A stretch of 64,000 nucleotides of DNA from Ailanthus altissimus (GCA_946807835.1 OX327690.1:6854501-6918500); one strand, 5' to 3'. Positions 49,495-62,443 are shown, numbered from the stretch's first letter. Numbers and translations are program-made. Notes: generated from the letters alone by a model not told the origin.

Positions 49495-52099
49495 AATACC
49501 TCCAAATTTAAGACTTTGCTCGTCCACGAGCAAAACAAAGAAAAAAATTCACAATTTATTCATGACTCAAAAAATAAAAAGCTAGAAACTAAAATAAGCT
49601 TTGGTTGATTAAGTGATCATCGTTATAGTCTCATAGGCTGTTCAATGCCATAAGTCTTTTTAGAAATCGACAAATAACTTTTAACAATTCTCACACCATT
49701 CATCAAGTACTTCACTCTCCCTTATAAATGAGCACTTGTGCGTGTGTGTAATAAACAAGTAATTAGTCAAATGAAATATAGATTTACTCAATGCTTAAGA
49801 AATATATAAAGATGATATCTCGGCATATTTTTATTTATAACACTATCATAAGCTTGTTATCTATACTACTCTCTACTAATGTAGAAATACACATGTCTAG
49901 GGATCTATTTTAAGACTTTAATTAGCTTGTAACGTAAGGCTAAGGTCAAGGTGGCATATAAAGATATATATGAAGTTCAAATCTGACTATTAACACTTGA
50001 CTTTACTTAAAACTTCTTGATATTTTCTCTTTGATTTATCTCTTCCCCCAAACTTATTATATTCCCTTTTTTTAATCACTTTTTTGCAAAGAATTTCTTC
50101 CTTTTCTCAAGCTAGAGGTATTATGCATTTAAATACGTGTTTCTCTCTCTCTTTTTATGTACTCACAAACTTAGATTGATATACACCTTCAAAAATTATT
50201 ATTTTTCATTACATCCTTTTAACACATACAACCATTTTTTTTAAGGATATTTCTAAGTAAACTTAATGTTTATGGTACTACCAGCAGATTTTATGATAAA
50301 TAAGTGAAAAATATTGCAACTTGTAATGTGGTTAAAAAGAAAAAAAAATAGGTAATTAGACTTATATGGGGTGACTAGAAATAAATATACATATAAGATA
50401 GGCTAGAAAATGCTTAATCTGCCCAAAGATGGCCTAATGTCATTTTTCTATTCATATGTTAACTAGGATTTTATCTCAAGTAGTAATCAAGTAAGTTCTA
50501 GAGTGTTGGTCTTCGAGATTGTGGTGTACTATTTAAGCATGAATAAATTTAATTAAACAAATTCAACTAATACATGTTTATTTCAATGTGCTCATAAATA
50601 AGGGATCGAAAATAAAGTTAAAATTAGTTCAAGATTCATGATATAAGAATTATCTCAAGTGTCTATTGTTTCCTAGAGACATGTGAAAATAAATTCAATA
50701 AATATTTTATTTCTTATTATGGACTAATGATCATCTTCTCAACTTAAAAAGAATTCTTTATAAGACAATTAATTAATATAAGCAACAAAAATAAACACAG
50801 GTAATATGTTTCCCACCCCCAAACTTAAATTAGATATTGCCCTCAATATTTAAAAATAAATTTAAAGGTAAGAGAAACTCCCCTAGCAGAAGAAGTTGAA
50901 GCATCGTAGTGTTGTTACCTATTGATTAGACTGCATTATTCATTTGTTCCTAACGCTTGCAAGTGCTCGTGCTGCTTCTTTAAATGCTTGACTTCTAATT
51001 TATTCCTATAAAAAAAAAAAGAAACTAACATAACTAAAATTAAAAATAAGCAAATAAAAATAAAAATTACTTGGGTTACCTCCCAAGAAGCACTTGATCT
51101 AGCGTCGTCAGTTTAACGGGGTTCTTTATACTCTTTTGGAGGATCAAAGTCAATGATTGAAGTATCTTTGTATGTAAGCTTGCTAGACTTTCTTTCTTTT
51201 AGCTTCCACATCCTTTTAATTAAACCAAGGGCAGTAGCTTGCTCCTCATTCTCCTCGCGCTTCTTCGAAAAGACTTAAATCTTAGACTGGTAAAGTGTCT
51301 CTCATTTTCCTTTATCTTCGATCCTTTCATCGTACTAATTTCCTTCTTCTTTTTCTTTCTTCTCTTTCTATGCCTTAAACTCTTTTTTTTTTTTATATAT
51401 ATGAGGATTCAACATGTCTATGATTTTGAGCTCTTTGGCATTTGATGGTACTACATTAATGCTACAATAGTCAAGTAATATAGTGTGCATGGGTTGATTA
51501 TATTCTTTCTTATTGGTATTTTCTACTGTGTTGTCACTTTCCTGCACCTTAGAATGTTACTACATTTTAATACCAATTTTTGCACGTTCCATTGTTAAAA
51601 ATTCTGCGCTATTGTTTGGACTAGTATATTGCCAATTTTCTATTTCAATACTTGTTTAACACCTCTGTAGCCTTTGAAGAAAAGGAATAAGTAATCTATA
51701 TAGTTGCACTTCATTTTTTTGCACTTCCTTCTCCTTTATACTTGATGGTAGTGGTGTGAATACGTTCTCTTGTAAGATCTTACCACTCCTCAAGTTGATG
51801 GCGTGGCATTGCTCTACATTCCCTTTTGGAATTGTCTTAATAGCGCTTGGTAAAGTGCCTTTAGGTCTCTTATTAATTGCAGTAGCAAGTTATCTCATTT
51901 GAACCTTTAAATTCTTCAAAGATGCTGAATGATTTTGTAGGATGGCATCTTTAGACTTCTTATATTGCATAAACATATCTTCAAATGTCGGTTTCTTCTT
52001 TTGTAGTGCCAGAAATCTTATGGGATTCATTGGTCTAGATGGCTCCCCTTGATTGTTACGCCAAAAGAAGTTAGAATGATCTCTTCACCTCAAATTTTA

Positions 52100-52980
52100 A
52101 GAATTTGATTGTGGGTTAAGTTGTTGATGATTGAAATTGCCTATATAATTCACTGCCTTCATACACCACCCATTCATGTGGTTATCACCACAAAAATTGC
52201 ATTCACTTATCAGAATTTTATGACTTTTAATGCATCAAACTTCTTGGATAATAAGTTAATTTGTGCTGTCAATGCATTAAATGCATCAATCTCATATATA
52301 CCGATAAATTTCTTAGGTGTAACCTTCTCTGCTAGTCATTAGTAACTGTTTAACGCCATCTCTTCTAATAGATCATAAACCTCATCTATGGACCTATTTA
52401 TCAAAACTCCTCCAACAGAGGCATCTACAATTATCCTTAAATGACCTACTAATCTATTATAGAATATTTGGACTAATAGTCATTTAGGGACTCCATGATG
52501 AGGAAACTTCCTCAACATGTTCTTGAAGCGCTCCCATGGCTCATACAACAACTTCCTATCAATTTGACTTAAAGAGGTGATGTCATTCCTCATCTTTATT
52601 GCCTTTGCTAGTGGGAAGAACTTGGCTAAGAATTTCTATGCCAAATCCTCCCACATCGATATAAATCCCGACGACAATTATATCAAACAACTCTTAACTC
52701 TGTCCCTTAAGGAGAAATGAAATAGTCTCAATTTGATGGTATCGTCAAAGACTCTATTATACTTGAAAGTATCACAAATTTCTAAAACATTTATGATATG
52801 CATGTTAGGATCGTCATTGAGAGCTTCGCTGAACTATATAGTCTCTTTCAACATTTGAATAATATTCAGCTTGATATCAAAATTATTAACATTGATGGTT
52901 GGTCGCCAAATATTAGATTGAACACCATTTATAGTTTGGACAACATACTCTTTTTAATGCTCTATGTTGTATCATAAGCT
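52100..52980 (-). pseudogene. gag relic of Athila/Tat-type element T2
   Basis: This is better preserved than the T1 copy. On the minus strand: INVNNFDIKLNIIQMLKE (about 52900-52845), LEICDTFKYNRVFDDTIKLR and FSLRDRVK (about 52790-52690), MWEDLA.KFLAKFFPLAKA (about 52660-52605), LLYEPWERFKNMLRKFPHHG (about 52550-52490), VYDLLEEMALNSY (about 52390-52345) and a zinc-knuckle-like CNFCGDNHMNGWC (about 52200-52160). This is the usual order in Athila/Tat capsid and nucleocapsid. A few stops (TAG, TGA, TAA) interrupt one long frame. Confidence 0.88.
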
Positions 52981-55023
52981 CAATGATAAGATTGTTGATG
53001 TTATCATTGTTTTCATCCATATTCTGATCTGTTAAAGTAAAATAAAAATAAAATCAAAGTAAAAATATGACAGGACCTACTCTGAGAGCCTCTACTAAAA
53101 GTCCCAGTAGCCCTACTGGGCACCTCGACAGAAGTTCTTCCTAATATAACTAGGTAAGTTGAGAAATTTCCGCGAGGCGAACCCTTTTTTTTGTTCTTGC
53201 TACTATTGAGAAAATCTTGTAATATACATGAAAAATGACATCTGAATTTAAGAAAAAACGGGCAGAGTTTCCTCTGTTTTTTGGAAAATTCATATAAAAC
53301 CTGCCAAGAAATTTCACTTCTATTTCAAACACTTCTCAATACTATCAATTCAGACCTTTGGTCATTTTCAAATCAAATCCAACACAACTCAATAGTTTCA
53401 TTTGAATCATAAAATGAGCATATTCATAAAAAGCAAAAATGATCATCATAATATCGAAATCTCTTCTTGTTGGTTCAAAACATACATACAAATATATATG
53501 CCTACAACTACTAAGCATAAAGTAAATGGTGCTATTTAGCAAATTTATAGATACAAAAATAATCTTCAGATTTGGCCCACTACTTGGCAATAGGAGAATC
53601 AGCAGCTTGCGTACCAAAACCTGCACCTGGGAAGGAGGTTTAAAAAATATAAAACATAAAACGAGTGAGCTAAAGGAGTTCAGTGAGTGCAATTAAGATT
53701 TCAAATAAAATAACATTATGCATAGATAGCAAATTCTAAAGTAAATGCATAAATCATGCTTCTAAAATTAATGTAAAGCTGTAAAACGGTTTCTAATATC
53801 ATATGCTGGTGAAATCTTGCTGAACGGGTTTTATCCACGTCTTTGAATAACAATATCCAAAATCTGTATAACACAATAATTGCCATATGCATATAAATGC
53901 ATAAATGCTATCAATAAATCGAAAACTAGTAAAGTCATCGCTCGGTCATTTTCTTTCTAAAATGTACCAATGGTAACCCTAAAGCTCTATACTCACGCAA
54001 CAACTCAACTAGCACCACACACATGAGGAGGACATGGGACACCTCAACTAGCAGCACCCACAGTGACATCTCAAGACATCTCACTGGCTATGCAACGGAA
54101 TCCTACATCGCATACATATAACGAGACAATACCCCGTACACATAGAGCGACTCACATGACTCGACATCCTGACTTCCTGAAGTTAGTGACATACCCCCAT
54201 AACTTGCCCATGTGCACGGGATATACCGACCGAATCTAATACAATCACCACCATTATAATTTGAGGGTACCAATGGCCTTTAAAACAAATGCAAAAATTT
54301 TAAAATTGTTACTTAAACCGAACATGTAATTGCATATCTATGGATACATATCAAGATTATAAATCATGTTTATGCATTGAAAGCTCATAAAACATACATT
54401 TTCATTATGCGGAAACATAATAAATGAAAGATAACAGAAAAGATAGATTTTCACTCACAACCGCTTTGCGCTCAATTTCGCTCCGAATTTTTGCTCCTAT
54501 TACCGCTCTCGGTTTTCTTCACCTATGCGCCATAAATGACATTTAGAACCAAATCGAATGCTAGAATCTCATTTAACTACTAAATGCCCTAATCGGCATA
54601 CAAAGCCCAGATGCATACTACTTTTCAATTTTTATTTACGGAGTCATTTAATCTAATCTAACTCACCACCCGATGCCCTGAAAATTATTAAACGCCTTAT
54701 AACTTAGTTGAACATAATTGCCCTTCACCTTTCAAAAATGAACAATTATGTCTCATTTTCTTCATTTTTGATTTTTCCATCAACCATATACATTCACCAT
54801 ACATAAGGCATCATTTACACACAACAACTCAATCAAAACACCACTCAATCCCTAACTTCCCTAAAGTGGCAGAATTCCACCCTATGTTCCATCACATTTC
54901 TTTTCTCAATTTCTTGTTCTAATTACATCAAAATCAAGCCAATTTCATTCTAATGCCCAAATTACAACCAATTGAAGTCTCTACATTCAAATCACCTAAA
55001 GCCTTAATTCTACACATTCACCT

Positions 55024-55310
55024 ATACATATATATATATATATATATACTTATACAATATACATATACACAAAATAAATATATTCATATACATATAGGGT
55101 ATATAAATATATATACCTAAATATATACATATATACATAGCACCATAGTTGCATGTTTACATAAATATATACAAAGATACACATGTATTTCTACTCATTA
55201 ATACATGTATATATGTATATCTACACTTACACATACATAAATACATGTATACACACATAGAGATGTATATACATATATATATCTATATACATATATATAC
55301 ATCCAAAAAC
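55024..55310. repeat. TA/TACA-rich microsatellite array inside LTR-D
   Basis: About 290 bp of TA, ATAC and ATACAT motifs, not present at this place in LTR-B or LTR-C. Confidence 0.93.
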
Positions 55311-55344
55311 ATGCAATAAATACAAAAATAAATATTTCTTATTA

Positions 55345-55470
55345 CCTCTCCCTTTTCTCCTTTTCTTTCTTCTTTCTTTTCCTTTTCTTTCTTTCTTTCT
55401 TTCATTCTTTCGGCCACTTCTCTGCCTCTCTCTTTTTTTCTTTCTTTTCTTTTCTTTTCTCCCTTCTTTG
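55345..55470. repeat. Pyrimidine-rich (CTTT/TTTC)n tract inside LTR-D
   Basis: Runs of CTTT and TTTC with CCTTTTCTCC interruptions. On the minus strand they are GAAA/AAAG repeats that create spurious Lys/Arg/Glu-rich frames. Confidence 0.92.
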
Positions 55471-56107
55471 CTAACACTTATCTCCCTCTCCCATTTCTCA
55501 CGTGCACTCATCCTTTATTCTAAACACTTTTTTTTTTCTTTTTCTTCTTTCTTAACCAATCAATATAATACAATTACCCCATTTTTACTTTTCTATAACC
55601 AATCACCATTAGCCACTTATCCCACTTTAATAACACTTATCTCATTTAAAATAATATAAAATATTAATAATATCTATTATTATTATATTATTAAAATTGG
55701 ATAAATGTTAATTAATTTAAACTAATCATAGTTAACTTTTAACTCTACCTTGGTTATTTTTTAACCATGGTTAGGTTAATAAAATAATAAATACACTATT
55801 TTACTGTACTGCTATTTAACTTGTTCTACTGATCACATATGCGGGTCCCACATTACCATACTAATGGGTTAATATAACCACGTTGAAATATTATTCACAC
55901 GTATCCCATACAAAAATATTTACAGTAGGGTCAAAATAAATTATCTCTACAGTATCTTTATTGCGATACTTTAAAATTTAGGTATCTACGATGTTCATAG
56001 GAATTGGATTTTACAAAAGAAGAAAATAGCTGAAACAAAAAAATAAAATTTGAATTAAAAGTAAGCAACTTAATATTAGTATTGATATAAGAATATAAAG
56101 AAATAGT

Positions 56108-56129
56108 CCCTAGCAACAGCGCCAAAAAC
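56108..56129 (-). other. Primer-binding site of T2
   Basis: The minus strand reads TTTTTGGCGCTGTTGCTAGG, close to the TGGCGCCGTTGCCGGGG site used by Athila/Tat elements, and lies five bases inside the LTR. Confidence 0.85.
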
Positions 56130-56134
56130 TTAAT

Positions 56135-57601
56135 TGATGCTATACTAGTTAAGCACAAACGCACGCTATCTTATTAAGTAATATATGATTTTAAGTCCAA
56201 GTATCGATCTCATAGAAACTATACAATCTAATTCTATAAATCAAGTACTAAAATTATACCTACTTAACTTTTATTCAGAAAATCACAATCTAAAATTTAA
56301 TTACCTAATCTAACTCTATTAATTAAACTAAACAAAAACAAATAATAGAATTCACAAATAAAGATAATCTAGGGTCTTGACTCGTTTCTTAGTATTTCAT
56401 TGGATTTATTAACCTCTTAGTTAATCTCTTAATACCAATTGTTGACTTAGACACTATTCTAATCACAAGTTTCTGTCGACGGTCAAATAACTATATTACG
56501 CATTCTAACAATCACCTATATGTCTATAGTAATTAAATCAGAATATAATTCATTAAGATCAAGTTTAAATTATACCATATATACCACCTAGGTATATGTC
56601 TATCCTAGATGAAATTCATAGTTGTTACACTATGATCATGTATCAAAATATCCTATGCTAAACACACGAATCCATTCGTCAAGTTCATCATGGTTTCTTA
56701 ATCATTTAAAATATTGATCAAGTATAATGAAAGCATTAAACTCAAGATAGAATGAATCAATTGAATGTATCAAGTTCATAAACTAAAAATTAACAAAATT
56801 TAAATTCATACTAGGTTCACATAATCTAACCCTAGATAAATAATTTAACCCATCACAAAACCACAGGTATCCAACCAATTCATAAAGATCAACAAGAAAA
56901 TAATGATAAAGAAAGAGTAGAAACATTAATCAAAGTGACTCCTTGATGTGCTTCTCGCTTTTCTTTGACTTGAAACTTGAAGCTTGAATCTTGATTTTGA
57001 TTCTTCAATCTTTGGCTTTGATCTTTGATTTTGTGTTGTAAATTCTTTCTCTAAGCTTTTGCCCCTCAAAGTGTTTAATTTGTCTCTTAAAAAAATAATT
57101 TTATAGGTATGAGAAACTCTAAGGGCGAGGGCCTTCGAATCCAAGTCGAAATATGAGAGTTAGGAGGAAATTTTATATGTTGCACAGGAGGGCGACACTG
57201 AGGGATTGGGGCTACGGTGCCAAGACTTGGAAACGCGACTTCGAGGAGCCTCACCGGGCACCACAGTATTAGTTTATGGGACCGCAGCGCCCAGCTAGTG
57301 ACTTGGGCCCTGCAACGCCTAGCCATGGGCGCCGCAGCTTCAGGACTGATCAAGTGGGTGCCACGGCTTCAGGACTGATCAAGTGGGTGCCGCGGCTTTA
57401 GGACTAATCAAGCGCTCTCATAATTTGAGCACAACTTCTTTAATTTACGTCCGATTCGTCTCTTATTTGTTCCTGTATCTCACATTTTTTATCGTGCATC
57501 TATTTATGATTAAAAATACAAGTAAATAGCCAAAATGCATGATTTTAAGCAAAATACAAAAGTTAGGTACAAATTATATTAGTGCATTTACGCCTCTATC
57601 A
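56135..57601 (-). repeat. 5' LTR of T2 with 29-bp internal repeats
   Basis: This 1467-bp unit is bounded TGATGCTATA..CTCTATCA on the plus strand and aligns with 48119-49494. The difference is partly explained by nearly three tandem 29-bp units at 57321-57403 that are single in the 3' LTR. Confidence 0.9.
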
Positions 57602-58989
57602 CATACTTCCTGCTTATCTTTGCAAATACTCCTTCATATACAATACTCTTTTTTTTTTATAAACACTAATTTAAACATTGGAGTATTTTTTCTTACAGGA
57701 AGACAATGCATTCTCATAAATTGAGAAGTAAGCAAGGGCAATACGATCATTGACGCGAAGGTTCCAAACCCAGGAACTTCACCTTATGTTACTGATATCA
57801 TTCTTTTACTATTTTTTTTATTTTGCATAAATTATTAATAACATATGAATTTTATGATGGAAAGATGAATATTTTTGTTATTTTATTTTTATTTTAGAAT
57901 TTTATTAATATTTAATATTTTTTGAATATATTAATATTTAATACTATTGAGAAAAAAATAAATATATTGTGATTTATTATTTTTATATTTTAATTACTTT
58001 GTTTTTTTTAAACATATTTATTCTTTCTAATAAGTATTAAATATTAATAAAATTCAATAAAAATAAAACAACTAGAATGTCCATCCTTTCACTATATAAT
58101 ATAAATATGTTATGATTTTTTAATATTATTTTAATTATTTTTTAGTACTTTTAAAAATAAATAAAGTCATAACATATTTATTCTTTCTAATAAGTATTAA
58201 ATATTAATGTATTTATAAAAATTTAAATATGAATGAAAAATAAAATAATTAGAATTTTTATCCTTCCACCATAACATAAATATGTTTTTTTTGGTTATTT
58301 AGTATTATTTTTTAAAAGTACATTATTAATTTCTAAAAAAAAATAGTAAAAGAATGATGATAATAATGATGTCAACAAGTAATAATAAATTAGTAAAAAG
58401 ATAATAAGAAGTAGGATTTAACAAAATTTTTGTAACAGCAGAAATGTTTTTGGTAATATAAAGTATTATAGAGATAAGTGGGTAATACTCAAAATAGCAA
58501 GAAGATAATTGCTCGCAACCCTTGTAATACACTACTAGCTATCAAACATTATATACTAATTTGGTTTCATATGCATGCCAAAAGGAATAACATACATACT
58601 ACACAAAATTCAATGAGAAATTTTGTAAATAAATAAAATTTGGGGGCACTAATCTAATTCATCCATCAATTAAATTTTTTATCTTTTAAAGCCAAACACA
58701 TTAAAATTAGAAATAAATACCCTTAAACCTAATTTTTCTCTCAACTCAAAATGTTCTCAAACCCTAAACTGAAATTTTTCCTACTCATTTTGGTAGCTTG
58801 ACGACAGCGGTAAAGGACGACGGGGATAGAGTAAATGGGAGCAATTATTAAAAAAAAAAAAGTAAACTTGTATTGCTGAATGTGTTGTTTAATGTGTTGT
58901 TGATTTGTTTTGATGAAATGGGGAAAAAAAAAAAGAAATATGTTGCTTTGAATGTGTTGTAAACATTAATTTATTATGTAATAATGGCT
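57602..58989. other. AT-rich intergenic DNA with an inverted-repeat element
   Basis: From about 57850 to 58290, a segment (GATGGAAAGATGAATATTTT..) reappears inverted (..CCTTCCACCATAAC) with internal direct repeats of ATTCTTTCTAATAAGTATTA at about 58020 and 58172, suggesting an AT-rich MITE. No gene is seen in the rest. Confidence 0.5.
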
Positions 58990-59130
58990 TGATCGACATG
59001 ATTCAGGCGCAATAATCTTATCGCTTTAGGTGATAGGTGGCGCAATAAAACTTATCGTGTTGCCAATCACCTGCGCAATAAATTTTATCACGCCTCCTAT
59101 TATGACACGATAAAACTTATTACATATTCC
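58990..59130. repeat. Short repeats around GCGCAATAA..TTATC near the DUF1985 gene
   Basis: GCGCAATAA occurs three times, with inverted TTATCG and GATAAAACTTAT words between. This is the only GC-containing repeat patch near the plus-strand DUF1985 gene and may be subterminal transposon sequence. Confidence 0.4.
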
Positions 59131-59269
59131 AGCACTCTAATTAAGGTCATTTTCCTATTTTTATTCATTTATTAAATTATTTATTTATCTATTTTAATTA
59201 AATTTATAGTAATTATAAATTTATTTAATTGTTATTAATTAATATTATTAATTTTTTTACAGGAACAAT

Positions 59270-61010
59270 GCATTTTAAAAAAGATTAAAGATGGTAGTTA
59301 AATATCATTTTCCTACAACAATTTCATGCTATTTGAAGATATGGGCACTTGATACTATAAAAAATAAGTTAACAAAGTGTTAAAAAAATATTTTGAAGAA
59401 CATGTATGGGTTACTTCTTGGACATGCAACGTATTAATTTTTCAGGCATTTTTGATTTATCGTTACTCTATGAAGTGGAAGCATATGATATTGACGATGA
59501 ATTTTAGTATCTAGTCAACAATAAGTGCATATGTTTTAGTCAGCAAGAATTTGTGCTTACATCCAATTTAAAAATAAGAGAATACCCACCAATGAGGCAT
59601 TTGTCCAAAAAATTGAGTCATTGTTTATAGAGCGAGTACCTCTCTAAAAGAGATGTCTCATTAAAGGAATTTGATGCAGTATAAAAGGAATACAACTTCA
59701 ATGAAATGAATGATAAAGATGCAGTTAACTTTTTTGTTGATTTATTCCATCCATCGTGTGTTGTTGGGATAGAGAGGTATAAGTGGGCTAGATGTATTTT
59801 TACTCTAAATAGTGAATAATTTAGAAGAATTTAATAAATATCCGTAGGATAATGTATCATAGGAGTTCACTAGCAATTATTTTAAAAGGGCATTGAGAAA
59901 AAAATTCAAAGAGACGCAAAATATAAAAGCAAAGGATCTAACATATAAGGAAGAAAAATATAATTTACAAGGTTTTCCTTATATTTTTTAGGTACGTAAT
60001 TTTTTTCCATTTTATGTTATTGTTCACTTTATGTTAAATTTTCATCTTAATTTTCATATATTATTGTTAACTTTATATTATGATAATTTTGATTACAGAT
60101 ATGGATCTATGAGTTAATCATGTTGTTTGGTTTTGTGTATGCTCAAGAAGCACCACTCATGCTCCCTCATTTGCTAAAGCGGAGGTCACAAGAACATAAC
60201 ACAAAAAAATATGAAGGTAAATCTTTTCAATAAGGACATTGTAAGGTTTTCGACAATAAATGAAATATATGAATATAATAAAATACCAACAATAATTATT
60301 TAAGATTTCAATTGATCATTTATTTGGGTACTTATTCTATAGGTGTTGGATGTGAATTGACAATTGTCTCCTTAAGAGCATGAGATAGGAGTAGATTTTG
60401 TACAGGCTTTAATGCAATTTAGGGAGACAGTTGGTAATTACAATAGACACCTTGATAAGGAAGACGATGAGGGGGATGCAGATGTTGTTCATTGAGATGA
60501 ACCGGAGGCATATGAAGATCATGTATATTATTTGGTATAAAATATATCTATTGACATATATTCAATTTCATATTTGCTTAACATATATTTTCTTAAATTT
60601 ATTAGGCTCAATTTCAACAATACACAAGACCACCCATATAATTAAATGACCCTACGATGGACCTTAGTGATCGTAATCAAGTTGTTGATTCAGTTCGAGA
60701 TCAAGTATATTATTTGGTATAATATACCTCTATTAACATAGATGTAAATCAAATGCTTGCTTAATGTGTTTTTTCTTAAAATTATCAGGCTTAATTTGAA
60801 ACACATGGCAACACCCACATTTCTAGATGATTACTATCAACATAGAATTAATGTATTATATAGCGAGGTTACCTCGATGAGGCAAAAGATGCAAAAGGCC
60901 CATACTAAGTTGCGATAAGCGCATGCTTACTCGCTTGAGCAGTAGAGAAAGGATAAGAAAGAGTTTATACAAGAAATTAGAATAATTGGACAATTATTGC
61001 AAGATTCTCT
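59270..61010 (+). pseudogene. DUF1985 (MULE/Ulp1-associated) gene relic
   Basis: The plus strand reads a DUF1985-type protein broken by stops and frame changes. Segments are LSLLYEVEAYDIDDEF (about 59459-59508), QQEFVLTSNLK (about 59540-59572), EFDAV.KEYNFNEMND (about 59670-59715), DAVNFFVDLFHPSCVVGIER (59718-59777) and YKWARCIF (59778-59801). After an intron-like gap with GT..AG come IWIYELIMLFGFVYAQEAPL (about 60101-60160) and a basic tail. A coiled-coil-like segment (about 60880-60990) follows. No Ulp1 catalytic motif is seen before the LTR at 61026 cuts the sequence. Another DUF1985 gene lies at 12078-14510. Confidence 0.68.
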
Positions 61011-61025
61011 TTTATGCATGGGCGC

Positions 61026-62431
61026 TGACACGTACAGAATATAAAAGTTTATTTTCAAGTGCGGGATTGTCAAAGTAATAAATAACCCGGTGAGAACAGG
61101 GTCGATCTACAGGGAAGTAGAATTAAAATTACAAATTATAAATACTTTAAAGACAATTAATACAGTATAAGATGTTTGTAAATATTAATTCAATTAATCA
61201 ATTCAACTAAAAGCTAAGGTTAGGGTGATCCACTCTTGGCATAAGAAGTAAGAATATATTTAATTGTTTTTATAACTCAATTGGAACCCTCATATAAAGG
61301 AGGTTCCAACCGAAAGATATAACAATTAAAGTTCATCACCATTTATATATTAACTAGTATTTATTTCTTTCAATTATTATACACCAAATCTTATAAATGA
61401 ATTCAAGTATTTATTATGTCAATCTTTATATTTGTCTATAATAAATCAAGACTCCCACTTTACAAGAAATGGTATATACGCTAAATCTTGTAAATGGTTT
61501 CAAGAATTTATTGTACCAACTTTAAAAATTATCTATAATAAATCAAGATGCACCACTTTAAAAGAAAGTATATTAATATTACAAATAAAATACATACATC
61601 ATATATAAATTTGTATAACTTAAGAATGAAGCATTAAATTCATAAATAAGAGTTAAGTATATCTTATTACCTTGCCAAGAGTTTCACCCTTTCACCTTAG
61701 CATAAAGAAAATTACTTTGACATAATAAAACTAAAGAAATAGAAGAAGAGATAACATGACTTTAGAATAATAAACAAGAGAAATAATATTACAAAAGTCA
61801 AGTGTTTTAAACTAAAATCTAGCTCTCTAATTACATCCTTTAGGCATAAACATGCTATCTATTTATAGAAAAATATAGATAAATCGAGACAAATGAAGAG
61901 GAAAAACTTCGATGATAAAAGTCAAGAATGGTGGCAAATAATTTACATTGATTATCATTAATACACCCACTTGATTATCCAATTTAGAATTAATGTGATC
62001 CGAATTAGCTGTCACTAAAAACATCAAAGTTATAGATAAGTCTCTTATATTTTCAAATTGAGTTGTATCATACATATTAGATACGTATTTCTATAGTTAT
62101 AGGCTAAATACTGATGACTGTTCGGATTGGATCTATACTGCAGATCAGTTTTGTTCTAGGCTATTTTTACCCTCTAAACGCTCAAATTTTAAATGCCTTA
62201 TAAATACAATATGTTAACCCATTGAGTCAGCTCTCCATAGGATTAAGAATCACTCTAATTCAGTTCTTATGTAGAAAGTTATGCCCATTTTACTGAACCT
62301 ACCACAAAACAGTTAAAAGCTTATTAGGTACAATATTGTAAACATACTTAAGTTAGGGGGGTTAAAGACACTAATAATACAAAACAGTGATATAAAACTC
62401 TTATTAAATATTTAATTTAAAGTGTTCATCA
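61026..62431 (-). repeat. LTR of family X, minus orientation
   Basis: This 1406-bp unit is the inverted, diverged copy of the solo LTR at 31659-33089. On the minus strand it starts TGATGAACAC and ends GTACGTGTCA. The left flank is GGCGC and the right flank is a C run, so there is no duplication. The run of G on the minus strand directly before it looks like a polypurine tract, so it is probably a 3' LTR rather than a solo. Confidence 0.85.
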
Positions 62432-62443
62432 CCCCCCCTCCCA
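62432..62443 (-). other. Polypurine tract next to the family X LTR
   Basis: The minus strand reads GTTGGGAGGGGGG immediately 5' of the LTR start. Confidence 0.7.

Larger units (their letters stand above)
53068..56015 (-). repeat. Solo LTR (LTR-D) of the Tekay family inside T2
   Basis: In reverse orientation this unit starts TGTAAAATCC (complement of 56006-56015) and ends TGTCA (complement of 53068-53072), matching LTR-A/B/C in order. The 5-bp flanks are AAATA (53063-53067) and AAAGA (56016-56020), one mismatch. At 2948 bp it is longer than its sisters because of repeat expansions at 55020-55470. No internal Tekay sequence is attached. Confidence 0.88.
48119..57601 (-). mobile_element. Athila/Tat-type gypsy element T2, gag-only, both LTRs present
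   Basis: Minus-strand order: 5' LTR (56135-57601), primer-binding site (56108-56129), a leader interrupted by a Tekay solo LTR (53068-56015), gag (about 52980-52100), a long non-coding 3' part with the CTTGGGTTACCTCCCAAGA marker (51064-51082), a polypurine tract (49495-49515) and the 3' LTR (48119-49494). Without the inserted LTR the internal part is about 3.7 kb and holds no reverse transcriptase or integrase, so it depended on another element's enzymes. The flanks TTGAT and CATAC do not match as a target duplication. Confidence 0.85.

Noticed and set aside
55227..55511. Lys/Arg/Glu-rich open frames on the minus strand
   Set aside because: They come from the CTTT/TTTC and TA microsatellites inside the Tekay solo LTR; no protein family is implied.
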